Shown: positions 26,039 to 33,840 of the stretch, piece after piece
Layout: each line of letters begins with the position of its first letter
Position numbering within the stretch: the stretch's first letter is position 1
Source: Opitutia bacterium
GTDB lineage: Bacteria; Verrucomicrobiota; Verrucomicrobiia; Opitutales; JABJCN01
Direction: 5' to 3'
Assembly (NCBI GenBank): GCA_018668635.1
Contig: JABJCN010000139.1
Span: 1-43,492, forward strand
DNA length: 43,492 nucleotides
The notes under the pieces: model-generated
What the model saw: only the letters and a program-made list of their open reading frames with translations
Databases searched by the model: none
What the model was told of the DNA's origin: nothing
Translations under genes and position numbers: made by a program

Positions 26039-27244
26039 ATGCAAGGGCAAAACGATGCGTACGCCGTAGTTGACATGACTAAAAACAAACAGGTTGCCAG
26101 CTTATTAAAAGGGCTGTCTGCGCCCGGGAAAGAGCGTGTGGACCTTTTGGTTATTGCAGGAGAACATTCCGGAGACGAGCATGCAGGCCGAATGGTTCAG
26201 GGTCTTCTGCGAGAACAGCCTGGCCTGAAAGTGGCTGCTCTAGGGGGGCAGCATCTTGAGGCGGCGGGTGCGCAATTGTTACATGACCTGACTGCGAGCT
26301 CGGTGGTGGGAGTCTTTGAAGTGTTGAAGTCTTTTTCATTTTTCAGGGAACTATTTGCAAAAATCCTTGAATGGATTCGGCAGTACCAACCCCGGGCCAT
26401 TTGTCTGGTTGATTACCCAGGGCTTAATCTGCGGATTGCCAGGAAGTTATTTCAGGAAGGAATTTCCTGCAAGGGTGGTGGGGAACTACGGGTTTTTTAT
26501 TACATCAGTCCACAGGTTTGGGCATGGAAGGCCAGGCGTCGTTTTGATATGGGGCGTTGGTTGGACGGGTTGGGAGTCATTTTTCCTTTTGAGGAGGAGG
26601 TATTTGGTGATACAAATCTTGATGTTCAATTTGTGGGGCATCCGTTCATGACTGATGGATACAAGAATCCTTTAAGGCATGACCCCAATGGACCGATCCT
26701 TCTCCTGCCAGGTAGCAGAAAGACTGCAGTGAGTCGTATATTTCCGGTTTTACTGGCAGCGTTCTCTTTATTCAGAAGAAGGTTTCCAGACGCTCGGGCT
26801 GTCACGTTGTTTCCCAGTGAGGAAATACGTGAATTTCTACAAGGCATGATCCCGGTTGGTCTTCCAGTAGACATGGTCGCATCATCCGAGGGCTGTTCTT
26901 CACGGGCGGTCCTTACCAGTTCAGGTACGATGTCATTGACCTGTGCACTTGCAGGTATTCCGGGTACCATCGCTTATAGGGCGAACCCCATGACTTATTT
27001 GATTGGAAAGGCGTTGGTCGAGGTTCCTTTTCTGGGGATTGCAAATTTACTTCTGCAAAAGCCTATGTATCCCGAATTTATCCAGGGTGAGGCCACCGCA
27101 ACAAGTCTGGCAGAGGCACTTTTTACATGCGTTGATGAAAAGCGCGGTTTGCGCACCATGGAGGATACGAATCGTCTTCGGCATCTTTTGTCACAACCCT
27201 CGGACCTCTCGGCTTCCCTTTGGCTTGGCAGGGCATTGAGGTAG
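26039..27244 (+). CDS. lpxB: Lipid-A-disaccharide synthase
   Basis: Transfers 2,3-diacylglucosamine-1-phosphate from UDP-2,3-diacylglucosamine to lipid X, forming the lipid A disaccharide at the inner face of the inner membrane. Family features: AGEHSGDEHAGRMV near residue 40, VDYPGLNLRIA, YYISPQVWAWK, LLLPGSRKTAVSRI, TSSGTMSLTCALAGIPG and YRANPMTYLIGK. The 401-residue length is typical. Start is uncertain: ATG 26039 or ATG 26075 both precede the family sequence, and the frame opens back to 25976; 26039 is a compromise. It is divergent from the metal-regulator operon. It shows that the organism makes LPS. Confidence 0.94.
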   Translation: MQGQNDAYAVVDMTKNKQVASLLKGLSAPGKERVDLLVIAGEHSGDEHAGRMVQGLLREQPGLKVAALGGQHLEAAGAQLLHDLTASSVVGVFEVLKSFSFFRELFAKILEWIRQYQPRAICLVDYPGLNLRIARKLFQEGISCKGGGELRVFYYISPQVWAWKARRRFDMGRWLDGLGVIFPFEEEVFGDTNLDVQFVGHPFMTDGYKNPLRHDPNGPILLLPGSRKTAVSRIFPVLLAAFSLFRRRFPDARAVTLFPSEEIREFLQGMIPVGLPVDMVASSEGCSSRAVLTSSGTMSLTCALAGIPGTIAYRANPMTYLIGKALVEVPFLGIANLLLQKPMYPEFIQGEATATSLAEALFTCVDEKRGLRTMEDTNRLRHLLSQPSDLSASLWLGRALR

Positions 27245-27265
27245 TTTTTTGTTTCCAGTAAACAA

Positions 27266-28015
27266 TCAATTCCCTTGGGGACCAGCTTCTCGCATCCGAA
27301 TTGGAGGTCCATAAAATCGACGATGTTTTTGCAGTAATCGTTCCAGTTCCACAATTGGGTTTTCATGGTCTTCCACGCGAAGGTCCACATATCGGTCGGA
27401 ACTTCCTGCATAACCTCCATTTTTACGAAGGACAAGAAGAGCGGAGGACTGCCTGCCCCGTTTGTCTCCACCGGCGGTCTGGCCAGCTTTAAGTGCTGAA
27501 ACGAGCCATTCGGCAAGTTCCCCTTTGCCATTCTCCCGGGCTTTTTCAAAGGCTTCCTTCATTGATGTTGCAACCGCTTCACCGGCAAGGATATTGCCGG
27601 CAACGGCGAAGTTCTTACCTTCGCGATGTCCTGCCCAGTCCAAGCATTTTTTGCCTGTGTGGGCGCTCGTGCGACCTTTTGCATCAATTATTAGGAACTG
27701 TCGCATGTCTCGACCTGAGTCTCCATCAATAAGAACTTTACGGATTTTATCCGGAGCAAGACCTTCACTCATTAGTTTTATCCCCAGTGGACCGAAGCGG
27801 ACGTTGGCACGTGCCTGTGTGGCAACCGCCCCGATGCCGGACTCCGCCCATGGCACTACGCTACCTACGCCAAAAAACTTACTTTGTACAGCGACCCCCA
27901 AGTCACCTGTTCCCGGGTCATAAGCAACAATTGAAAATGTTCCTTTTGCCGTCGTCTGGAGGATGCACAGGAGGCAGGCGAGAAGGGCGGGATTGACGCC
28001 GAATTTCCGGGTCAC
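27266..28015 (-). CDS. DUF1028 secreted Ntn-hydrolase-like protein
   Basis: A 249-residue protein whose mature part begins TFSIVAYDPGTGDLGVAVQSK, the hallmark of DUF1028 (distantly Ntn-hydrolase-like, function undefined). The first 24 residues are a signal peptide (ALLACLLCILQTTAKG), so cleavage would expose T26 or G25 close to the new N-terminus. Other family stretches are TQARANVRFGPLG and FAVAGNIL. Start codon is GTG, overlapping the upstream gene by four bases (GTGA), so the two are translated together. It converges on lpxB, 21 bp away. Role unknown; periplasmic location predicted. Confidence 0.85.
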   Translation of the reverse strand: MTRKFGVNPALLACLLCILQTTAKGTFSIVAYDPGTGDLGVAVQSKFFGVGSVVPWAESGIGAVATQARANVRFGPLGIKLMSEGLAPDKIRKVLIDGDSGRDMRQFLIIDAKGRTSAHTGKKCLDWAGHREGKNFAVAGNILAGEAVATSMKEAFEKARENGKGELAEWLVSALKAGQTAGGDKRGRQSSALLVLRKNGGYAGSSDRYVDLRVEDHENPIVELERLLQKHRRFYGPPIRMREAGPQGN

Positions 28016-28629
28016 TCTCCCCCCTTTTCCTTCTTTATCATGTTGTAGTGTTGCGCCCAGTCAGGAAATTTTTCTGCATAAGCTATGAAAGTCCCACGCA
28101 CCTTGTAGTGATCACCCATGGTCTCAGTTAGTTCTCGATTTGTCATGGGGTCATCCGGGTGCTTCTGTCTGTAGATTCTGACAAGTGTATTATTGAAGAA
28201 ACTATCGGCTTGTATTGGCGGGGGTGGTGCGAACCTGGTCTCCAGTTTTGGAAGTATACTATTGTTCGGGGGATTTGTTTTTTGGGGAGATTGAGGAATT
28301 GATTCAGGTTGTGGATCAATTGTTGAAGTGAAAGCAGGAGCAATTGGTGTTGTGATATCTGGGGTGTCGTTGGTGGGTACTGTGGGTTCAGCGGGTTTTT
28401 CAGTTATTACGATGGGGGGGCGCTTGGGGATTGTCGTTATGGGGGCTTCAATGCTGGTTTGAGGTTCCTGTGAGGACGTTTCTGCAATGACCTTCTGTGA
28501 AGGTTTTTGCAATAAATGCATTCCTGAAAGACCGATGACTACGATAATACCAACATAAGTAAGCCCGAGAATCCAAGCCCTGCTTTCGCTGCTGGTGTCT
28601 AAAAGGGTCCTGTCAAAATGGGTCTTCAC
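28012..28629 (-). CDS. Single-pass membrane protein with proline-rich linker
   Basis: A 205-residue protein of unknown function. A hydrophobic helix (about 19-40) follows a short cytoplasmic head. It then has a long Pro/Thr/Glu-rich spacer (about 55-135) with TonB-like character. The compact C-terminal part (about 140-205) contains FFNNTLVRIYRQKHPDDPMTN and a YAEKFPDWAQHY segment. The start is GTG. The stop overlaps the start of the DUF1028 gene. The layout suggests a periplasm-spanning protein presenting a small domain, perhaps to the secreted DUF1028 protein. Confidence 0.75.
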   Translation of the reverse strand: MKTHFDRTLLDTSSESRAWILGLTYVGIIVVIGLSGMHLLQKPSQKVIAETSSQEPQTSIEAPITTIPKRPPIVITEKPAEPTVPTNDTPDITTPIAPAFTSTIDPQPESIPQSPQKTNPPNNSILPKLETRFAPPPPIQADSFFNNTLVRIYRQKHPDDPMTNRELTETMGDHYKVRGTFIAYAEKFPDWAQHYNMIKKEKGGE

Positions 28630-28763
28630 GTTGGATGATTAAAATTAATTCAAAAATATTTTCACTTACGCACCGACCTGTCAACCATGGCGGAGTTTTC
28701 ATGCTTTTTTCTCTTTACCATGCCACACATTGGGGTAATTTAATTTCCATGCGCAAGAAGTAT

Positions 28764-28955
28764 ATGTCTACCCCGCCCTTCGTCACAACTGAGCACGATA
28801 TCGATGATGATTCCGGTCGAAAATTGCAGATCAATATTGCAAGCTCTGTATGCTGCAGTGCAGACGGAAAGACTGTTTATCTTGCTGACTCCACCGGACT
28901 TCGAAAAAGTGAGGATGGGGGGATTAACTGGGAAGTTCTAGTTCCCAATGAGTGA
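28764..28955 (+). CDS. Small BNR/propeller-like ORF, possibly a gene remnant
   Basis: 63 codons whose second half reads SSVCCSADGKTVYLADSTG and then SEDGGINWEVL, a typical BNR (sialidase-type) Asp-box repeat as in Ycf48-like propellers. A single repeat cannot make a propeller, so this is either the relic of a larger gene or a small protein of unknown use. The frame is open back to 28635, but the upstream part looks like noise. ATG codons at 28749 and 28764 are both possible. No clear promoter or ribosome site. Confidence 0.4.
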   Translation: MSTPPFVTTEHDIDDDSGRKLQINIASSVCCSADGKTVYLADSTGLRKSEDGGINWEVLVPNE

Positions 28956-28994
28956 TTTTTTTCAAAATACCATAATCTCAAACTACAAATCATT

Positions 28995-29504
28995 ATGAGC
29001 CCGATCTTCAAAATTATATATTTCACCCTGATTAGCAGCATAGCTGTCTCGAATGCATCTGCCGGTCTAAATGACCTGATCCCCTCCAAACTTGAAAATG
29101 CTAAAGGTGAGGAAGTCTCACGGGATAAACTGAAGGGGAAAATTGTAGGTATCTATTTTTCTGCTAAATGGTGTCCCCCTTGTCGTGGATTCACTCCCAG
29201 CCTTGTTAACTTTCGTGACGCCAACCAGGAGGATTTCGAGGTCGTCTTTGTCAGTTCCGACCGGAATGCCAAGGCGCAGAAGGACTATATGAACGAGTAT
29301 AAGATGCAGTGGGTGACCGTGGAGCACAATTCTGCAGCAGCCAACAAGCTCAAGAAGAAGTTCAAGGTTCGGGGTATCCCGTCTCTTGTTATTGTTGGCC
29401 CGGACGGCAAGACGATTACCACTGATGGTAGAGGTGTTGTTTCCCGCAACCCCAAAGGGGCCATTGCCTCATGGAAAAAGAAAACAGGCAATTCCAAGGG
29501 GTAA
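28995..29504 (+). CDS. Secreted nucleoredoxin-like thioredoxin (WCPPC)
   Basis: A 169-residue protein with a signal peptide (1 to about 23, IIYFTLISSIAVSNASA) and one thioredoxin-fold domain. The active site is AKWCPPCRGFTP (cysteines near 60 and 63), the WCPPCR form of TlpA/nucleoredoxin/tryparedoxin proteins. The cis-proline lies in VRGIPSLVIVGPDGK. It would act on disulfides in the periplasm, as a reductant in maturation of cytochromes or other thiol proteins, or in stress defence. It converges on tdk with a 16-bp palindrome between. Specific partner unknown. Confidence 0.88.
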   Translation: MSPIFKIIYFTLISSIAVSNASAGLNDLIPSKLENAKGEEVSRDKLKGKIVGIYFSAKWCPPCRGFTPSLVNFRDANQEDFEVVFVSSDRNAKAQKDYMNEYKMQWVTVEHNSAAANKLKKKFKVRGIPSLVIVGPDGKTITTDGRGVVSRNPKGAIASWKKKTGNSKG

Positions 29505-29511
29505 TTTACTT

Positions 29512-29527
29512 CGCGAAAATTTTCGCG
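29512..29527. terminator. 16-bp perfect palindrome between convergent genes
   Basis: CGCGAAAATTTTCGCG lies between the stop codons of the thioredoxin-like gene and tdk, which converge. In either direction it can fold as a GC-clamped hairpin whose 3' arm carries a short T run, so a weak bidirectional terminator is likely. A protein-binding palindrome is the alternative. Confidence 0.5.
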
Positions 29528-29539
29528 CATTGATCAAGT

Positions 29540-30121
29540 TTATTCTGCATCCCGCATCTCATGGAAATGCCTGCGGCATAGGGATAGGTAGCGATCGTTC
29601 CCCCCAATCTCGATTTGGGTACCTTCCTTCACGGCCTTTCCATCTGCATCCAGACGGACTACCATTGTTGCCTTCCTTCCGCAGTGGCAGATTGTCTTGA
29701 TTTCAACCAGATTGTCAGCCCATGCCAACAGGTGGTGACTGCCCTCAAAGAGTTCACCTTGAAAGTCAGTGCGGATTCCATATGCCAGTACGGGAATCTC
29801 CAGTTGATCGACGACCCTGCAGAGCTGGCTTACCTGATCTTGGGTTAGGAATTGAGCTTCGTCAACCAGTACGCAGTGCAGGGCTCCGGTCTCAAGCTCT
29901 GTCTTTGCTACCTGTAGTAAATCTTCTTTCTTTGAGAAAAGAACTGCCTTTGCTTCAAGCCCGATCCTTGAGCGAACAATCCCTTGACCAAAGCGGTCAT
30001 CGACCTCCGGCGTGAGAATAAGCGTTCGCATCCCCCGCTCCTGATAGTTGTGGCTTGATTGAAGCAGGGTGGTGGATTTCCCAGCGTTCATGGAAGAGTA
30101 ATAGAAGAAAAGGCTGGCCAT
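29540..30121 (-). CDS. tdk: Thymidine kinase
   Basis: Type II thymidine kinase of the pyrimidine salvage pathway, 193 residues. Walker A is SSMNAGKST (9-17), the catalytic glutamate is E88 in VDEAQFL, and the substrate loop is [15 protein letters not shown]. The zinc site has C145 and C147 in ICHCGRKA plus C182 and probably H185, close to the usual four-cysteine site. Length is standard. It is divergent from a small membrane protein at 30233. The ATG is followed by [10 protein letters not shown], the family N-terminus. Confidence 0.96.
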   Translation of the reverse strand: MASLFFYYSSMNAGKSTTLLQSSHNYQERGMRTLILTPEVDDRFGQGIVRSRIGLEAKAVLFSKKEDLLQVAKTELETGALHCVLVDEAQFLTQDQVSQLCRVVDQLEIPVLAYGIRTDFQGELFEGSHHLLAWADNLVEIKTICHCGRKATMVVRLDADGKAVKEGTQIEIGGNDRYLSLCRRHFHEMRDAE

Positions 30122-30232
30122 TTGTTTCTCTTTTCTTTGGGCTAATTTTTAAGGTTTTGTATTGAGTGTTTACCGAATTCGTATAAGCCTTCAATTTCCT
30201 ATTCAATTCGAATCTCTTCTCCACAACGATCA

Positions 30233-30415
30233 ATGGAAGAAAATATTGTCAAGCTTAGCTGGATTCTTGCGTTACTACTTGTGATCTTTGGGGCCTTGCA
30301 TAAGTACGTTGATATGGGTCTTATCCCCGGCGTAACATCGATCAGCAGTTATTTTCATGCAGCAAATACCTGCCTCCTGTTCGGCATCCTGTTCACGTTG
30401 AACAATCGGCCCTAG
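30233..30415 (+). CDS. Small two-helix membrane protein
   Basis: A 60-residue ORF with two hydrophobic stretches (about 8-22 and 42-56) separated by a polar loop containing HKYVDMG and PGVTSISSYF. It begins with ATG 111 bp from tdk and its stop is 17 bp from the convergent stop of the next gene. Its codon use and hydrophobic pattern look protein-like, but no family is recognised. Confidence 0.55.
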   Translation: MEENIVKLSWILALLLVIFGALHKYVDMGLIPGVTSISSYFHAANTCLLFGILFTLNNRP

Positions 30416-30432
30416 TCCAAGAGCCTGTTCTT

Positions 30433-30801
30433 CTACGCATCTGTTGGGGATGCACCCTTTGTCCGCTTGAGGATTGGTGGGTGTCTGGTTGCCTTCATAT
30501 GTCCTGCGGTGGTCACCTGTGCCCATATCCAGGATATCTTGAACAGGACAATTCCGGAGACCATCAAGATCAAGGGTTTCTCGAGGGGTGACATCGGCAC
30601 ATTTTCAAGGTGCTCCATCTTGGTAAGCTCCTGCAGATAGGCGTACAGGTCGATGGTTGCCCCTATGAGTAGGGTCGCTGCCACCATGGAGATCAGGCTT
30701 TGCATGATGCCCGCCGCATACTTGCGTACCAGGAGCGATCCCAATCCGGGCAGAAGCAGGTTCAGCGTCAGGCAGGTTACCCGTTTACTGCGGTCTGCCA
30801 T
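30433..30801 (-). CDS. Hypothetical inner-membrane protein
   Basis: A 122-residue protein with two strong hydrophobic segments (about 31-53 and 74-95) and an N-terminal stretch NLLLPGLGSLLVRKYAAG that resembles the PGxGSxYxG motif of small TM2-like proteins. The C-terminus is basic (KRTKGASP). It lies 8 bp after the GYF-domain gene on the same strand and is probably co-expressed. Function unknown. Confidence 0.68.
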   Translation of the reverse strand: MADRSKRVTCLTLNLLLPGLGSLLVRKYAAGIMQSLISMVAATLLIGATIDLYAYLQELTKMEHLENVPMSPLEKPLILMVSGIVLFKISWIWAQVTTAGHMKATRHPPILKRTKGASPTDA

Positions 30802-30809
30802 AAAGCGGG

Positions 30810-31760
30810 TTACTCCGCGTTGCCGAACAAATCGTCATAGACCACCATCATGATAGCATACCCCCAGACCATTGTCAGGATAATGCCAATGATGCAAAGG
30901 ATCAATCCCGACATTACTATCATGCCGTTCAGGAAGGAAAGCACGCCGAGGGCAAGCCAATATTTTTTGCAGACCACAAAGGACAATTTAACCGAGTCCC
31001 AGCCGCCGATTCGGTACTCCATTACAATCGGGTAGGCAAAAAACGTCATGTAGCTGATAAATATGGCTGGGAAAAAAACCAACAATCCTGCAACTGACAT
31101 TATCAGGACCGCTACTTCGCCACCTCCACTTTCCATCGTCATGAATACACCCGGTAACAATACCAAAAGTCCTGGTATCATGCATCCGATTGTCAGCAAT
31201 AGGATAAAAAGGCAGGCGAGGAAAAGTTTTCCAAAGGAGTGGTTGAATCCTGCAAAAAGATCACTGACCGAGGTTTCCTTATCACGTAAAACCATTAAGT
31301 ATATCCAGAAAACGCCTCCCATAAGTGGTCCCTGCACAACGATCGCCGCTACGCTGGCGACCTGTATTATCAATCCCATCAGCAGGGTTGCACCCAGTAG
31401 CAGCCCAAACCTCTTTCCTGCAAGGGCCCAACCCCGGCCAAAGTAAGAGCCTATTGAGAATGTTACATTCCTAGAAAGCAGTTGTTCTCGAAGCGCTTCG
31501 TAGGTCCACTCCCGTACCGGGTCCGTTTGGCTTACCTGAGCCACCTGACCGGATGGCGGCGGTGGCGGAGGGGGAGCCACCGATACCCCAAAGCAGTCCT
31601 TGAATTCAGGGAAACCTTCCAGGTTTTTCCATTCTGAGTCACCGTGCATGCGACATTGTGTTCTCTGGTCTGCACGCCCCAGGTTCAACCATTCCCGGAG
31701 TTGTTTTCCATCCACGGGGCCATATTCCTTGCCGTCTGCTCCAATGATCTCGTACTTCAT
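30810..31760 (-). CDS. GYF_2-domain multi-pass membrane protein
   Basis: A 316-residue protein. The N-terminal 50 residues (YEIIGADGKEYGPVDGKQLREWL) are a GYF_2 (DUF4339) domain, a putative peptide-binding module. A proline run (APPPPPPPSG, about 62-71) follows, then a membrane part with about six helices from residue 115 onward, resembling DUF975/YckC-like integral membrane domains. The ATG at 31760 begins the GYF domain; the open frame above it is not used. A second GYF_2 protein lies 0.9 kb away on the other strand. Function unknown, perhaps membrane-protein assembly or signalling. Confidence 0.78.
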   Translation of the reverse strand: MKYEIIGADGKEYGPVDGKQLREWLNLGRADQRTQCRMHGDSEWKNLEGFPEFKDCFGVSVAPPPPPPPSGQVAQVSQTDPVREWTYEALREQLLSRNVTFSIGSYFGRGWALAGKRFGLLLGATLLMGLIIQVASVAAIVVQGPLMGGVFWIYLMVLRDKETSVSDLFAGFNHSFGKLFLACLFILLLTIGCMIPGLLVLLPGVFMTMESGGGEVAVLIMSVAGLLVFFPAIFISYMTFFAYPIVMEYRIGGWDSVKLSFVVCKKYWLALGVLSFLNGMIVMSGLILCIIGIILTMVWGYAIMMVVYDDLFGNAE

Positions 31761-31955
31761 TTTTTTAAGGGATTGTTTTGCTGATGGTCTGTAATACCTT
31801 AACCCATGTCGACCCAAAAGACCAACGTATGCGGTGTGTTCCTGATTCCATTTTCTGTGAGTTCGATTTGTTCATGTGCCATCTCGGACTCCTTGAATTT
31901 ATAACCATATCCATATTATGTTGAATTTAAATAAAATGAATCAAACAATGAGTCC

Positions 31956-32009
31956 ATGAAACGATTCACTGTTTTTTCCCTCTATTGTCTTTTTTGCCTC
32001 CCATTTTAG
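31956..32009 (+). pseudogene. Out-of-frame signal peptide of the following CHAP-like gene
   Basis: An ATG at 31956 opens a 17-residue hydrophobic leader (MKRFTVFSLYCLFCLPF) that ends at TAG 32007-32009. Adding one T to the T6 run (31990-31995) would fuse it to the CHAP-like gene, giving a normal signal peptide with a cleavage site near GDAA. The break is therefore either an assembly/sequencing indel in a homopolymer, a real inactivating mutation, or phase variation. No other gene uses this leader. Confidence 0.6.
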
Positions 32010-32482
32010 GTGATGCTGCTTCGTCAAACGACCAGATTGTCAAGTTCTGCAGGGAGAATATGGGCAAGCAGGTTGGTAATGGTCAATGCACCGCATTGGC
32101 GAATTACGCACTCGAGGCCGCTGGAGCCAGGTCACGTCAGAAAAATTCAGATTTCGCCTCTGGCGGCTGGGGCAGGCTCGTCCTGTTCTTGGAAGTCACG
32201 GAGTGCGGGCCAAAGGAGACGGGCAGCAGAAGGGATATCAAACCCGGGGACATTATCCAGTTCCGCGATGCGAAGATGAAGGGCAAAAAAGCCAGTGGAC
32301 GGGGATATTACACGATGGGCTTCAAGCAGCACACCGCAGTCGTCTCCGAGGTGGAAAACAGTGGAAAGGTTGTAAGGATTTATCATCAAAACTCCAGCGG
32401 ACGGAAATTTGTCGTGGAAGGTTCCCTGACGCTCGATGACCTTCAGACTGGCTGGATGCGTTTTTATCGCGCGGTTAAGTAA
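31985..32482 (+). CDS. CHAP-like cysteine amidase/peptidase domain protein
   Basis: A 165-residue frame with a papain-like (CHAP/NlpC-type) layout: likely nucleophile C35 in GNGQCTALANYALE, H116 in KQHTAVV and a polar partner near H134 (YHQNSSG). Between them is the KPGDIIQF segment typical of such folds. These enzymes cut peptidoglycan or other amide bonds. In this frame the start would be TTG and there is no signal peptide; the lost leader is described at 31956. Whether the protein is made in this form is doubtful, but the body of the gene is intact. Substrate unknown. Confidence 0.65.
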   Translation: MSFLPPILGDAASSNDQIVKFCRENMGKQVGNGQCTALANYALEAAGARSRQKNSDFASGGWGRLVLFLEVTECGPKETGSRRDIKPGDIIQFRDAKMKGKKASGRGYYTMGFKQHTAVVSEVENSGKVVRIYHQNSSGRKFVVEGSLTLDDLQTGWMRFYRAVK

Positions 32483-32496
32483 CCGTTTTCATCCTT

Positions 32497-32529
32497 CGGA
32501 CTGGTGCGGGCACCCGAGATCGAACCGGG
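32497..32529 (+). repeat. Partial tRNA-Gly 3' end copy (att-like direct repeat, left)
   Basis: 32 of 33 bases match 33808-33840, the 3' part of the tRNA-Gly gene (CCA end, acceptor strand, T-arm) plus a few downstream bases, in the same orientation and 1311 bp away. The mismatch is an A for G at 32517. No complete tRNA can fold here. It looks like the distal attachment site left by an element integrated at the tRNA 3' end. Confidence 0.8.
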
Positions 32530-32677
32530 TAGTCGATGACCTTCGTTCAGGCACTTCTGGACTGCAGGATCAACTCTGGACATGCCTGAAGACAACCTCG
32601 TAGTTCCTGTGCGGCTCGTACTTACACTTGCTACCATGTTCATGACTTATTAATAATCTTGCACAGCTTTATCGTCA

Positions 32678-33322
32678 ATGCAGGTACACGTTAGCAAAGA
32701 CGGGGAGCAATTCGGTCCGTACACCGTCGAGCAGTTGAGGGAGTATGTTCAGCAGGGTGATTTCTTAACGGGTGACTATGCTTGTTTTGACGAGCAGACC
32801 TGGGTGACAATTGCAGAGGTTCCAGGGTTTGCCGATGGGGGTGATTCCGTGACACAGGCGGAACAGTCCCCTGTAAGCCAGAAACGGGCGGTACAAAAAG
32901 ACGCGAGATCAAAAAAACAAGCGCTGCCAACAAAAAAGAAGACGCGGGATTTAAAAGCAAAAACACCATCATCAAAAAAGGAATCAATAACCGCAGGCAA
33001 ACAACAATACTTGAAACAAATTCGAGCAAACACAGCTTACCCGACTTACAGGGGAACAATTACCGTCATTACCATTCTCGGCTATTTGCTCGCGGCATTG
33101 AACGGACTTGGCGCAGTCTCCTCGGGTCTCCACCTGGGTGTGAAGAATATTTTTGGGGAATTGTGGATTTCATGGATTGCCGGACTCGGAATTATTACCG
33201 GCGGTCTAATTATCTCAGCTTTAATATTTGTTGGCGCCAGATTTTGGAAAGAAGCTGCGCTGATTGTTGCGGATATTGGTGATTCCACTATCGAAACCAA
33301 TTCAAAGTCATCAAAGCAATAG
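32678..33322 (+). CDS. GYF_2-domain membrane protein inside the tRNA-bounded segment
   Basis: A 214-residue protein. It has a GYF_2 domain (HVSKDGEQFGPYTVEQL, about 4-50) and a lysine-rich low-complexity linker (about 68-115). Two transmembrane helices follow (about 127-147 and 162-188), then a short polar tail. It lies within the 1.3 kb segment flanked by tRNA-Gly direct repeats. The C-terminus may be truncated: another frame continues directly over the stop with protein-like sequence to 33381 (see findings). The ATG is preceded by TTATTAATAATCTT at 32647-32660, a possible -10 region shared with hemF. Confidence 0.7.
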   Translation: MQVHVSKDGEQFGPYTVEQLREYVQQGDFLTGDYACFDEQTWVTIAEVPGFADGGDSVTQAEQSPVSQKRAVQKDARSKKQALPTKKKTRDLKAKTPSSKKESITAGKQQYLKQIRANTAYPTYRGTITVITILGYLLAALNGLGAVSSGLHLGVKNIFGELWISWIAGLGIITGGLIISALIFVGARFWKEAALIVADIGDSTIETNSKSSKQ

Positions 33323-33807
33323 GCGACGAATTTCAAGATCTGGCCCAGGATGACGGCAGGAAGAAGCTGGTTGATGGGTAGAAAATTCTGGCATCGAGGT
33401 TAGATTGCGGGATGGGATCAAGTGGTTTTTCATCGCAGATATGTCGATCATCTTCAGACGTAAATTGAAGGAGATTAATGCTGTGCCTGAGGGCGGAGAT
33501 ATTGTTTCGAATCCCGTGACGACGAACTCAATGAGAGACTCCCGAACTGCAATATCAATTTCTGACAATGCCTTAGGACTATCCTCCGGTAAGGAATCTT
33601 TTTAGAGAACCTTCCCAAACACAGGATCGACGATCGCGATTTTTTCTCGAAAGTGCCTAAAAGGGAAAGGTGACAGTATAGAATTTCTTTTTTTTAGATA
33701 AAAAAATATTTCAGGAAACAAGGGGAAAACTCTAGATGTTTTGATTAAATATTTGTCCAAGTAACCGAAGTGCTACATTCCATAAGGTCTCTCTTCAGTG
33801 CTATAAG
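33323..33807. other. 485 bp with no intact gene
   Basis: Remainder of the tRNA-bounded segment. Its first 59 bases look like a displaced C-terminus of the GYF_2 gene. The part from about 33655 to 33780 is AT-rich and contains long T and A runs. Short open frames here on both strands have no recognisable protein character. No integrase fragment could be identified. Confidence 0.5.
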
Positions 33808-33840
33808 CGGACTGGTGCGGGCACCCGGGATCGAACCGGG
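33808..33840 (+). repeat. tRNA-Gly 3' end (att-like direct repeat, right)
   Basis: The intact-gene copy of the 33-bp repeat also found at 32497-32529. It spans the CCA end, acceptor 3' strand and T-arm of the tRNA-Gly gene on the opposite strand. The 3' end of a tRNA gene is a classic target of tyrosine integrases. Confidence 0.75.

Noticed and set aside
33311-33605. Open frames on both strands in the tRNA-bounded segment
   Set aside because: Both run over AT-rich or low-information DNA, overlap each other and show no domain or codon pattern.
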